From Planococcus citri (Eukaryota; Arthropoda; Insecta; Hemiptera; Pseudococcidae): DNA of 64,000 bases. The DNA lies in contig NC_088681.1 of assembly GCF_950023065.1 (NCBI RefSeq), positions 60,236,836 through 60,300,835 on the forward strand. The letters run 5' to 3'. A program made the translations under genes and the position numbers. Below the pieces are notes generated by a model. The model saw only the letters and a list, made by a program, of their open reading frames with translations. It had not been told where the DNA came from and ran no database searches. Numbering within the stretch: position 1 is the first letter of the stretch; each line of letters begins with the position of its first letter. Positions 32,326 to 43,581 of the stretch are shown piece by piece.

Positions 32326-33360
32326 GATCCATATTTCACAACACAAATCAAACCATCCATCTTCACCCACATCAGGGGTCGTGCCAGGCCATGGTACCAG
32401 CAGCTCATTCTCCAACATTTTCGAAACCAGTTTCGTAAACCCATCTACGTTTATGGTTTTTTTAATGTACATCCATATTGGCAGAATTAATTCTTTATCG
32501 TACCAAACCTTCTCAAATAAAATACTTATCAGTTCATAACTTCTTTCATTAACAAATCCATCCAGCTGTTGATCGTCCAACTTTGGTAAAATGAACTGAG
32601 CGAATGACAGTTTATCACGAGTAAAAATACCAAGAGCTCTTTGCATTCGCTTTCGCAATGGCAAACGATTCCAAAAATACTCTATCGATGGTCTATTGAG
32701 CGACATGAATTCATTCCACATTACTTCTTCAACATTGTCGTTAATTTCAGTACATGGTATCCTATTTAATTTCAATCGGAGACAACAAATCCAGTAATAC
32801 AATTGCGGACTTTTGGAAAAATTAATATCATTCAAGTGCGTGTTTTTTGATACTAATGGCCAAAGTCGAACAATATCCTCTTCGAAAAAAAACGTACACG
32901 CAGTCACAAACTTTTGATTATCATCAAATCGATCACAATACATCATGCGTCTGGCTGTCCTCACATAATCAATAGTTCCGGTATAATCGCATACGAAATT
33001 ATCGAAGTAATTCAAAACAGAGTTCTGGTGGTTGTAATAAATATGGAATATTCTCTTATGGTGCTCTTTTAGCCAAGTTTCCATTGAAGGCCCAAATCGT
33101 CTGACATATTTATCGATCGCTGTATAAATCACGGTTGGTAAGTCAGGCATCATTTTTTCATATAAGATACGTTCACCAGATGGACAAAACTCTTTCAATT
33201 TGCAATTATTACGATACTCATTCGCTTTACAGCGCCATATTTCCAGGCTAACGGCGATCGCTGATAGTTCTCTCAAGGGTACTGGAGTTGGTTGAAAAAT
33301 ATCATATACTCGTACATCCGGAGTGATTCCACTCATTTCCAGTTCTCGACTTGACTCCAT
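32299..33360 (-). pseudogene. Array copy F: 3'-truncated
   Basis: Intact for about 345 codons from MESSRELEMSGITPDVRVYDIFQPTP. It then breaks after FDLCCEIW, where paralogs continue with SAPE, and reads a few foreign codons (IIVGLVMIR) to a stop. It is of the MESN subfamily: RCKANEYRNNCKLKEFCPSGERI. Landmarks YVRTARRMM, FFEEDIVRLWPLVS and WYDKELILPIWM are kept. Two starts are possible; the second ATG (MSGI) aligns with MAGI of the other subfamily. A truncated N-terminal protein could still be made, but the loss of the C-terminal 40 percent makes function doubtful. Confidence 0.85.
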
Positions 33361-33420
33361 TTCAATCCAAACCTAGAATCGAAATGATCGAATTAATGCT
33401 GAGAAATTATCTGATGAGAG
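33361..33420 (-). promoter_or_regulatory. Leader block of copy F
   Basis: The minus strand reads TTTCTCAGCATTAATTCG, then TCGATTCTAGGTTTGG, directly before the ATG. The TAG and TCAGCATT elements are retained although the gene is broken. Confidence 0.5.
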
Positions 33421-34051
33421 TGACAATTGTATTGAAATTAGTCGATATTTGCCAATTGGCATTCATGCATGCATGCATGATATACATTTCATGAACAAAT
33501 GAATGCATAGAATTTTATGATCAATGCAGAAAGTCCTACATCGAGGGCAACACTGAGTACTTGAAAATGTATTTAAATCTGAGATGCCAACCATAGTTCA
33601 GGAGAGCCCTTTCAATGGCAACATATTCCAACATTTCCAACGAATCTGACGCTGCAAAATTTGATATAGCGCCATTTTGGGAACCCTGGGCTTTCTTTAA
33701 GGAACATCCACAGAACTAAAATTCATGTCTAGAGACTTGTATCTACTCGAAATACACTTCATAATACGTACTGCAATTATTTAACCTAGAACAGAGAGTT
33801 TAGATTTTCTCCTTCCTTAGAGTGGGAGGGGGGTGGAAAGGCGAAGAATTGAGTATAGGAAAAAATGTATTTTCACGAATTGTAACATAATCACAGCTCT
33901 CGAAAATTATAGTACCTAACAAAAAAAATGGATGATTTCTAATTCAGATATAAGTACATATATAATTGCAGTTGTGGCCATTTCATTTTTTTTGTTTTTT
34001 GTTTTTTAGATAAATGCAACTTGGTAACCAGGCAAGCCACAGATCACACCT
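33421..34051. other. Upstream flank typical of MESN-type units
   Basis: The stretch with ATCAATGCAGAAAGTCCTAC (33523) and TTGGGAACCCTGGGC recurs at 52200, 58935-59290 and 63655-63800. It supplies an empty site for the insertion at 58948. A GCATGCATGCATG run lies at 33465. No gene seen. Confidence 0.5.
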
Positions 34052-35376
34052 ATTGGACCAAGAAGTGGTAAGGGGATTCAGCGATTTTTTTGAAATTTTT
34101 CCTGTTGAAAGACCTTCAGAAGGGATGACCAATGGCGCAAATCGCAGCCCTCTAGCCCATTTTTAAAGGCAGCCAGGGGGTGTCAAAGTTTTCAGTGAAC
34201 CTAAAATATCATCCATTTCAGCAGTGGATTACTCGATAACCGCGAAACCTACCAAAATGGAACATTTTCTTATAGTTAGGGGTTTTGAAAGGCTTTTTGG
34301 TGATATCATAAAAATCAGTGTTTCCGATTTTTTTTGTACTGAAAATCAGCTCAAAAAGTTTCAAAACGTAGTTTTCATATCGTTCCGACTCTCAAAAATT
34401 CTGAAAAAAATATATTAAGGACAACTTTTCATGCTGAACAACATATTAAAAAATTGAGATAGTAACATGTTGCAAAGTTGATTTTAAAAAATTGAAAGCT
34501 TGCGAAAAAATGTGATTTTTTGATTTAAAATATGAAAAAAAGTTTTGATAAGGGAAGTTGACCCATTTGACCCTTATTTTTACGTATCTGTTGAAAAAGT
34601 TGAAAAACCACGTTCACTCAATGAAATGAACTCCTCACAACAAAATTAAAATTCGAAAAAATTCAAGTTTTAATTTTAAACATCAAAAAAAGTTTAAAAT
34701 TCAGTTGTCTTATTTTGACCTCTTTCTGACGTATTTCATGAAAATGTTGATAAAAATTACACTCACAACAAAAGAATAAAAATTTGTTCATTTTTTGAAT
34801 CTTTTTGAATTTTAACTTTTTATGAGGAGTTCATTTCACAAAGTGAAATGGTTTTTTCAACTGTTTCAACAGATACGTAAAAATAGGGGTCGAATGGATC
34901 AACTTCTCCAGTCAAAACTTTTTTCCATGTTTTAAATCAAAAAATCACATTTTTTCGCAAATTTTAAATTATTTTAATCCAATTTTGCAAAATGTTACCA
35001 TCCCAATTTTTTAATATGTTGTTCAGCATAAAAAGTTGTTCATAATATATTTTTTTCAGAATTTTTGAGAATCGGAACGATATGAAAACTACGTTTCAAG
35101 ACTTTTTGAGCTAATTTTTTGTACGAAAAAAAGTGGCAACACTGATTTTTATGTTATCACCAAAAGGCCTTCCAAAATCCCTAACTATGGGAAAATGATC
35201 CATTTTGGTAGGTATCGCGGTTATCGAGTAATCCACTGCTGAAATGAATGTTATTTTAGGTTGACTGAAAACTTTGACATCCCCTGGCTGCCTTTGAAAA
35301 TGGGCTAGAGGGCTGCGATTTACGCCATCGCCGAACCCCCCTACCACTTCTTGGTTCAATTGACGTGGAATAACCC
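34052..35376. repeat. Foldback element, family 1, copy 2
   Basis: Both arms match copy 1: TTGGACCAAGAAGTGG at the left, CACTTCTTGG and GACGTGGAATAACCC at the right. The first 20 or so bases of the left end are missing. The flanking phrase GGCTACAAAATC (35377) also occurs near 59566 beside unit I, so the insertion hit a duplicated spacer. Non-coding. Confidence 0.8.
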
Positions 35377-35639
35377 GGCTACAAAATCTTTATAATCGTA
35401 AGTAGAAAGAATTTCACATCTTTTGAACGCCTTATTTTCGAAAAATACTCGTACATTTTTATACTCGTACATTGTTGCCGGTGAAATTTCTTGTGGAAAA
35501 TGCATTTTTTGATACCAAAAAATAATCATTAGCTTACAAAAATCTATAATTCACCCCCCTCCCCCCCAAAGTGGGGTACTCAAAAAGTAGCCAGCACTCG
35601 AAAAATGAAAGACAAAATTTCACCTAATTTAATTTTGGG

Positions 35640-36690
35640 CAAAAAATTCTTTTAAAAAAAGTTCATTCGGTCTCCTTACAAAATCTTGACCTACAATTTT
35701 GATACGTTGCAGCCAAATGACTCAAATTTAGGCTCAAAATTCTTCCTAAAAGCTCCAAAAATATTTTCGTAGAAGTATTTGATTTTCTCGCATTTTAACC
35801 TATTTTGATTGATCGAATTGAGCTTTTTCGAAGATTCCAAAAATTATTTCTTCAATTTTAGACTTCTTCCTAAATGCTCGAAAAATAATTTAGTGGAAAT
35901 ATGTAGGTAAGTAGTTAATCCTCCTTTATGTTGTAATTGTAACGTAATTTTTGATAACAACCATCACTTGATTGTTTGCCCCTTTTTAAACCTTCAAAAT
36001 CTAAAAGATGATTTAAACGAATTCATTGATAATAAATTAAATTTAATTAATATTATTAAGTTAATTAAAAATGATAATTTACTCCATCTAGTTTAATTTT
36101 TCAAAAAATAGTATAAGTGCTTTTAAAACCAAAATATTATTGTGTTGTAAGCACTTTAAAAATAAATATCTTGTCTTGTCTTTTCAAATATTTCAAAAAT
36201 TATTTCTCAATTTTAGACTCAAAATTCTTCTTAAAAGTTCAAAAAATATTTTTGTGGAAATACTCGTACCTATTTAATTTTCTCGCACTTCTTCGATTGT
36301 TCGAATTACGCTTTTTGAAAAATTCCAAAAATCATTTCCCAATTTAGGCTTAAAATTCTGCCTCAAAGCTCAAAAAATATTTTCGTGGAAATATTTGATT
36401 TTCTCGCAAAATTTTAATCCATTTAGATCTGTTGAATTATACGCTTTTTCAAAAATTCCAAAAATCACTTCCCAATTTTAGGTTTAAAATTCTTTAAAAA
36501 GTTCAAAGAAATACTTGTTTTTCTTTCGAAACTTTAACCCACCTATTTATTAGGTCGAATAACACTTTTTCAAAAAGTCTATCTCAATTTTGGAGTTTAA
36601 AAAGCTTTAAAAATATTTTCGAGGAAATGTTTGAATTTCAAGCGAAATTTCAATTGATGTATTTTGATAGGTCGCACGTTGCTTTTGAAT
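35640..36690. repeat. Tandem array of about 110-125-nt units
   Basis: Roughly seven to eight diverged units, each with an AATTCCAAAAAT, CAATTTTAG, AAAATTCTTC, AAAAATATTTTCGTGG and TTTTCTCGCA succession. The same repeat reappears at 63183-63410. It is interrupted at about 35925-36180 by a different AT-rich insert that ends AATAAATATCTTGTCTTG, possibly a LINE tail. Non-coding. Confidence 0.65.
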
Positions 36691-37430
36691 AATTCTACAG
36701 CAGTTCATTTTTACTCAAATTTGGTGGAGGTTTACTCTCTCTCTCTTTCTTTGGCACTATAGATTGCAGATTCATTAAAATTAAACTAACGCGTAATAAG
36801 TGAATTATAATTTATTACGGATTAGCATGAAGCATTCTAATCCTTCACACGTGGTTTTACAAAACAAAAGAATTAAAAATACACAATAGATATCTTATCA
36901 CAATAAAATGTAACACCAATTTTTAGGAAAAACAGATCTTATCACAAATTAACTATTTAAACGCTTATGTATTCATGTAGGCTTATAAACAAATCCTACA
37001 TATAATATGTATTAGTACTTAGTTCGAATACTCAATTCGAGAATATTTCTAATGATTGACTTGTGAAAATACAAGTACGTACCTGGAGAAAAACTAGTTT
37101 GATAATAAAAATCCGGTATTTTTTCTTTAAGCCCCCCACCCCCCACCCCCCCCCCCCCCTCAAAAAATGCGAAACTATTGAAAAATTGTAATAAAAACTG
37201 AAAAAATGAAAGAATGTGGGGGGGAAAGAACGACATTTTTTACAAAATAAAGAAGCTTTTAAGCAATTTTGTAAACAAATCATCATAATTATTACCAGAA
37301 AAGCAAGAATTCAATTATCATATTTTTTAAACACACTATAAGCAATGAAAACAGATAAGAAAAAATGTATTGTAGAATTCAAACGTACAAATCTACAAAT
37401 GAATTCACGATTAAAAAAAAATATCATCCA
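36691..37430. other. 3' flank of copy G
   Basis: Carries the conserved TTAACGCGTAA-type phrase (CTAACGCGTAATAAG at 36786) followed by an antisense AATAAA. A C-run lies near 37145. No gene; the small frames here are chance. Confidence 0.5.
36811..36816 (-). terminator. Candidate poly(A) signal of copy G
   Basis: AATAAA on the minus strand, within a stretch conserved behind G, H and I (next to GCGTTA). It is about 615 nt past the stop. Confidence 0.4.
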
Positions 37431-39278
37431 TTATAAGTAGCTCGGTTTACATTTCGCAGCCTCTTCATCACTTCCCAAACACCATGATAGAAGTGACATA
37501 TAAGAAGATTTAGGCACCACACCTTTCCAAATAGCTGCTCTCTCCTTCAAATAATCAATTATACTCGCTTTTATCTGCAGTAGAGTTTCTTCATTCGAAA
37601 CAAACGTGTCTACAAATTTTACAAACTTCTCTAAAGAAGCGCGTAAAGCGGTGTTTGGTAGACCTAACCGGAACTGTATTTTATGTGACGACATCAGTTG
37701 ATTTTTATAGCTCTTGGATAGATCTACATCGCAATAAGCATCGCTGATGAATTTGTCGTATTCTTTTGCATTATTGAGCAGATTTTCACCAAATAAACTC
37801 TTCTCATCATCGAAAAGAACAGACTGTAGTACTTCTTGTTTAAACTGAATTCTCGATGTTGGTATTTCAGGCCATAAAAATTTGGCATAATCATTCAAGT
37901 CGTCGAAACGTGCACACTTCAGGTATTCGTAACTAAGATTACGAAAAGTTAAATCAGGGGCCATGACGTTTTGCTTGAAATGAGTTATCTCATCTTCCTT
38001 TTCGAAACACAGTTTCATTATTTTTTCGAAATCTTCGCGTCGTGTTTCGTCAACCAAATCGGGCCAATGATGATTCCAAAATGATTTTCTCTCGTCGTAA
38101 GTGGCATAAGAAAGAACAGTTGATAAGAATTCGTATTCTTTAGTAGGAATTTCCAGACCACGACACCTCACACCTTCGAATAGTTTTCTTTTTGATGTGA
38201 TTACTTTAACTACCGACTGTCTCGACTTTTCCGAAGCACTATTCCATAATTCGCAACAGAAACGATACCACTTTCTGTTAATAAAAGGTCTTTCTCCTAC
38301 TTTGGATTTCTCAAGAAGTCCATACAAAAATGGCCTATTTTCATGTAGCAGCATTTTCGAGAAAAGATTCACAACAACATATTCGTTTAACGAGTCTTGA
38401 AGTTGAATCCATGTTGATAAAATTAACGCTTCGTAATACCACTCGTAACTAAATAGAGTATGCATCAGTCCATAACATCTTTCATTGAGAAATTCACCGA
38501 GCCTTTGATCGTTCAACGTTGGTAAAATGAACCGAACAAAAGATAATCGGCCTACATCACGCGTATAAATTTCGACAGCTTTTCGTATTCGATTTTCTGA
38601 TGGTATACGATTCCAAAAATATTCCAACGATGGTCTATTATTTGGCATGAAGGAATACAACATCTTTTCTTCCACACTAACGTTGATTTCATTTACATCA
38701 GTTGGTATCATATCTAATTTATTTGTCAGACGACAAATCCAGTAATACAATTGTGGACTTTTGTAAAAAGCAATACCACCCAAGTCCATATTTCCTGATA
38801 CTAATGGCCAAAGTCGTCTGATATTGTCTTCAAAGAAATACGTACAAGCAATCGTGAACTTTTGACTCGCATCAAATCGATCACATAGCATCATACGCTC
38901 GGCTGTTCTCACATAGTGAATAGCTCCGTTGTAATCGCATACAAAATCTTCGAAGTATTCCAAAACGTTGTTTCGGTGATTGTAATGAAAAAAGAATACT
39001 CTTGCGTGATGACTACGTAGCCAGTGATCCATTGAAACGCCAAATTTCCTGACATTTTCATTAATCACAGCGTATATCTTGGATGGTAAATCAGGGAGCA
39101 TCGTTTTTATTAATATACGTTCACTCGATGAGCAGAACTCTTTCAATTTGCGATTATTACGATATTCATTCACTTTACAGCGCCAAACTTCCAGGCTAAC
39201 GACGATCGCTGATAGTTGTTTGAGCGATACTGCAGTCGGATGGAAAACATCATACACGTCGGAAGCGATTCCAGCCAT
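37431..39278 (-). CDS. Array copy G: intact 615-aa member, intermediate type
   Basis: A single frame from MAGIASDVYDVFHPTAVSLKQL to WCLGSDEEAAKCKPSYL, with the ATG at the same place as in the MAGI subfamily. The first 20 residues follow that subfamily. From residue 32 on it reads VWRCKVNEYRNNRKLKEFC, as in F, H and I. Landmarks: CDYNGAIHYVRTAERMM, FFEDNIRRLWPLVS, SPQLYYWICRL, SLEYFWNRI, CCELWNSASEKSRQSVV, KEYEFLSTVLSYATYDERKSF, CFEKEDEITHFK. It is the most diverged intact member and may be close to the form from which both subfamilies arose, or a recombinant. Soluble, helix-rich, function unknown. Confidence 0.87.
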   Translation of the reverse strand: MAGIASDVYDVFHPTAVSLKQLSAIVVSLEVWRCKVNEYRNNRKLKEFCSSSERILIKTMLPDLPSKIYAVINENVRKFGVSMDHWLRSHHARVFFFHYNHRNNVLEYFEDFVCDYNGAIHYVRTAERMMLCDRFDASQKFTIACTYFFEDNIRRLWPLVSGNMDLGGIAFYKSPQLYYWICRLTNKLDMIPTDVNEINVSVEEKMLYSFMPNNRPSLEYFWNRIPSENRIRKAVEIYTRDVGRLSFVRFILPTLNDQRLGEFLNERCYGLMHTLFSYEWYYEALILSTWIQLQDSLNEYVVVNLFSKMLLHENRPFLYGLLEKSKVGERPFINRKWYRFCCELWNSASEKSRQSVVKVITSKRKLFEGVRCRGLEIPTKEYEFLSTVLSYATYDERKSFWNHHWPDLVDETRREDFEKIMKLCFEKEDEITHFKQNVMAPDLTFRNLSYEYLKCARFDDLNDYAKFLWPEIPTSRIQFKQEVLQSVLFDDEKSLFGENLLNNAKEYDKFISDAYCDVDLSKSYKNQLMSSHKIQFRLGLPNTALRASLEKFVKFVDTFVSNEETLLQIKASIIDYLKERAAIWKGVVPKSSYMSLLSWCLGSDEEAAKCKPSYL

Positions 39279-39345
39279 TTATGGTTTTCAACTAAAAACC
39301 TGGAATCGTAGTGAACAAATTAATGCCGAGAAATGAATTGGAGAT
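39279..39345 (-). promoter_or_regulatory. Leader block of copy G
   Basis: Minus strand: TTTCTCGGCATTAATTTG, then TACGATTCCAGG, then the ATG. TAG of other copies is CAG here, which keeps a YAG triplet. Confidence 0.45.
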
Positions 39346-39401
39346 TTGTGTAGCATAAGGTTGCACGTAAATAATAATAGAGAAAATTACTACTTACCTG
39401 G

Positions 39402-41456
39402 GTTAGGGTATCCCTTAAAATGCAAAAGTGAATATTTTTTTGGTCTGACCCCCCCCCCTAATTTTTTAATTACATCACATAGTTCTCAAATCCAAAATAT
39501 TAGCCCATTTCAAGGTCATTAACCCGTGCCGAGTTGGCCTAGAAGGTTTAAATGGGATTTAACATAGGTATTGTAAGTGAAAATTGCATTTAAATTCCTC
39601 TTATGAGCTTAAAAAATAGTTCTGAGAGTTTTTTTGCAATAAAATGTTGCAAAAGCATGTCAAAGACCTTGTAAAATAATAACGGGGTCATGGGGACCCC
39701 CTCCCCCCTCCCCACCCTGGAAGTATGTAGTGCAAAATGACAATTTTGGTAAATTAACGATTTTTCCCAGCAGTTGGCTGGCAATTATACGTTTTGAGCT
39801 CCCCTCCACCTCGCTCAACCATTTTCCCTCTTGCTATGTTACCATGAGACACTCTCCAACCCCCTCCCATCGAATCCCTTAAAAGTGATAAGATAAAATT
39901 TGGCAAATTGAAGCCTTTTTTAGAGATTTCGATTATTACTTGTCGGACTTTCTATTTTTTGCAATAAAATCCTGCAAAAGCATGTCATAAAACAATAACA
40001 GGGTGATGGAGGACCCCTGCCCCTCCTCCTTCACGCCCTGAAAAAGAGGGAAAATTGATGGTTATGAATAGGTCGACCCATAGATATGCTCTTTTTGGCA
40101 TAAAACAATGAATATGGGTACCATTTTACTCGACTTGACCACCCCTACACAAAAATTGCTATAACATTGAGTTGTATTTTTTGAAATATGTACATTATTC
40201 ACAAAATAGAATGAAGTGATCGAATCAAAATTGTATTTCATAATCTCAAAAATAATCAATCGTTTTGAGAAAAACAGAATGTATTTCAAAATAAATCAAA
40301 ATTTCGCAAAAATGTTCAAAAAAAAATTGTGAAATAGGCAAGGTAGCAATTTTGGACGATAATATTCAAATAGCAATGGAATATGTAAAAATAATATGCA
40401 TTTCAATTCAAAATAATCGAAATGAAGTTGAGCTTATTTGGAAGGAAATATTCATCAACATAAAATAATTTTGTTACTTGTAATCAGCATCCCACACAAA
40501 AACGTTTAAAAAAATTTCATGGTTTACCACAGTTATGAATTATTCGGATAAAAGACAAAAATTCTCAGAGATTTTCATTTGAAGGTTCAACAAAACTCGA
40601 AAATATTTCTTGAGCTACAGAAACAAAATTTGAGGATGAGGATTCATTATTATTTGGATCAGTCCTTTTAGACTAAACACAAAATACTAAATATTGTTAA
40701 TCAACATTCGAAGTCTAAGAATACATTGCATTAAATACACAGGCATAATGCATGAAAATTACTCAAAAAGATGTACTTTTATTCACAAAATTTCAATTTT
40801 TCCCATACATTAAGGGGCGAGGGGGAGGGGAGGGGTCCTCCGTCACCCTGTTATTGCTTTATAAGGTCTTTGACACGCTTTTGCAGGATTATATTATGAA
40901 AAAAAGAGAGTCTGACAAGTGATAATCAAAATCTCTAAAAAAAGCTTCAATTTGCCAAATTTTATCTTATCACTTTCTAAGGGATTCAGGGGGAGGGGGT
41001 TGGAGAGTGTCTCATGGTAACATAGCAAGAGGGAAAATGGTTTAGCGAGGTGGAGGGGAGCTCAAAACGTATAATTGCCAGCCAACTGCGGGGAAAAATC
41101 CTTAATTTACCAAAATTGTCGTTTTGCACTATATACTTCCAGGGTGGAGAGGGGGCAGAGGGTCCCCGTGACCCCGTTATTATTTTACAAGGTCTTTGAC
41201 ATGTTTTTGCAACATTTTATTGCAAAAAAAAACTCTCGGAACTATTTTTTAAGCTCATAAGTGGAATTTGAATGCAATTTTCACTTACAAACCTATGTTA
41301 AATCCCATTTAAACCTTCTAGGCCAACTCGGCACGGGTTAATGACCTTGAAATGGGCCAATATTTTGGATTTGAGAACTATGTGATGTAATTAAAAAATT
41401 AGGGGGGGGTCAGACCAAAAAAATATTCACTTTTGCATTTTAAGGGACACCCTAAC
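39402..41456. repeat. Foldback element, family 3
   Basis: Inverted arms of about 650 bp begin GTTAGGGTATCCC and end with the near complement GGGACACCCTAAC. They flank a loop of about 740 bp. A direct CTGG lies on each side (39398-39401 and 41457-41460), which fits a 4-bp target duplication. It is 2,055 bp with no transposase frame. Confidence 0.85.
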
Positions 41457-41932
41457 CTGGCTAATTCTAAAAAAAAGGTCAATTTTAATATGGATAATTT
41501 TGAAAAACAAAAATCATTTTTTTGGAAAATTTCAAGTAGGAATCATTTGTATAGGTGTCCCAGATCTTTTTTCTAGTGTTGGCCTCAATTCAATCCCCCC
41601 ACGGTGGAACCTGACCCGGTACCCCCCCCCCCCCCTCTTATATACAGGCTAAAACAACGACAATTGGGATTCGACCCTCATCGATGTGTTATAAGTATGT
41701 CGATTGATACGTTTTCGAGGTCGTAGAATTCGAATCTGGACTTTTTTTTGTAGAGGCGGAGGTTGAGGCGCGGGGAGGGGGAAAATGTCAAATTTTGCTT
41801 GTATCGTCGTGGAATATCTCGATTAGCGCGATAAAAGCACAGCTGTCTGTAATTTGGACAAGTCGAAGGACAAATGAGCACTGGACAAGCCGAAGGAAAA
41901 TCTCAATGTTTTTTCGTTTCTAGCCTTACTTA
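41457..41932. other. Spacer with no recognised feature
   Basis: GC-variable spacer with C-runs near 41620. No match to array units and no credible gene. Confidence 0.4.
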
Positions 41933-42035
41933 GGGGTAACGGCCCGTTTTTTACCCTCTCTAGTTTTTTGAATTTTAGCCGATTTTCTTAACAACATTTT
42001 AAAAAAGTGAGTTTTGATTTTAAGGATGGGTCGCA

Positions 42036-43581
42036 CAGTGGGCTGTGAGCACCCTCAAAACGCCTGTAATTCAAAAACTTACAATGAATCCTAAAACAAT
42101 ATATGGTACAATAATATCCTCCCTTATGTTTTTGGGGTCGCAGAATACGAATTTGACAAAATTTTGTTTGTAGGGGTGAGGGGTGAAGGGGGTGAAAAAT
42201 TCAAAATTTAACAATAATAATGTGTGATATGTCGAAATGTATGTTTTTGAGGGTGTAGATCACGAATCTGACAATATTTTTTTCGTTGGGGTGAATGGTA
42301 GGGGATGAAGGGGTGAAAACAGCGAAAAATTCAAAATTTGACTATACTTAATGATGTGTGATATGTCGAAATGAACCAAGTATGAATAATTCAACTGAAA
42401 GTAAGTTCTTTTCATCAATTTACTGGATTTTAGTTTTTATAAAGTGATTATAGAGATAAAATTCATCTTAAAACTCCGTTTTTGCCTACTTGGCTGCATA
42501 AATTGGAATAGAAAAAATTTTCTCACGTAGATGCTAGGGAAATTCCTGTGGCTGATAATACTTGAGATAGTGTATTTCAAGATGTCAATTGCCATTTTTG
42601 ACCGAAAGTGACCCAACGACCTCCACAGTCAATTGTAGTGAAAAATCATAGTGAATTTTGTTTAAATGTTTCTTACTGAGACTTTGACGGCTCCCCAACA
42701 TAAAATTCTTCATCCCCCACCCTTCACCCTTCCTTCACCTTCGAAAACGTACATTTTGACGTATCACACATCATTATGGTCAAATATTGCATTTTTCACC
42801 GTTTTCACCCCCTTCATCCCCCACCATTCACCCCTACGAGAAAAATATTGCCAGATTCGAAATCTACACCCTCAAAAACATACATTTCGACATATCACAC
42901 GTTTTTATGGTCAAATTTTAAATTTTTCACCCCCTTCATCCCCCACTATTCACCCCTACGAAAAAAATAATGCCGAATTCGTATTCTGCGACCTCAAAAA
43001 CATACATTTCGACATATCACACATCATTATGGTCAAATTTTGATTTTTTTCACCGTTTTCACCCCCCTTCATCCCCCACCATTCACCCCTACGAGAAAAA
43101 TATTGCCAGATTCGTAATTTACACCCTCAAAAACATACATCTCGACATATCACACATTATTATGGTCAAATTTTGAATTTTTCACACCCTTCATCCCCCA
43201 CTATTCACCCCTACGAAAAAAATACTGTCGAATTCGTATTCTGCGATCTCAAAAACATACATTTCGACATATCACACATCATTATAGTCAAATTTTGAAT
43301 TTTCACCGTTTTTACCCCTTTCATCCCCCACCATTCACCCCTAAGAAAAAAATATTGTCAGATTCGTGATCTACACCCTCAAAAACATACATTTCGACAT
43401 ATCACACATTATTATTGTCAAATTTTGAATTTTTCATCCCCTTCGCCCCCTCACCCCTACAAAAAAAATATTGTCAAATTCGTATTCTGCGTCCCCAAAA
43501 ACATAAGGGAGGATATTATTGTACCATTGTTTTAGGATTCATTGTAAGTTTTTGAATTATGAGGGTGCTCACAGCCCACTG
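42036..43581. mobile_element. Nested foldback element with 9-bp target duplication
   Basis: Begins CAGTGGGCTGTGAGC and ends with its complement GCTCACAGCCCACTG. Direct TGGGTCGCA copies flank it (42027-42035 and 43582-43590). A 9-bp duplication with long inverted ends is the pattern of Mutator-like elements, so I lean that way without a transposase to confirm it. The interior right half is a minisatellite. Confidence 0.8.
42690..43480. repeat. Minisatellite inside the nested element
   Basis: About six units of roughly 110-145 bp, each with CATACATTTCGACATATCAC, a TGGTCAAATTTT stretch and a CATCCCCCA.CATTCACCCC stretch. Inverted single units occur near 42160-42370. The repetitive frames at 42666-43176 are by-products of it. 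Confidence 0.85.

Noticed and set aside
42666..43176. Overlapping plus-strand frames with repeated H-P-S-P-L-R-motifs
   Set aside because: They are translations of a minisatellite inside a transposon; unit changes break the frame and there is no start context or conservation.
42690..43480. Regular repeats that could suggest a CRISPR array
   Set aside because: Unit length is 110-145 bp, the spacers are also repeated, and the genome is eukaryotic.
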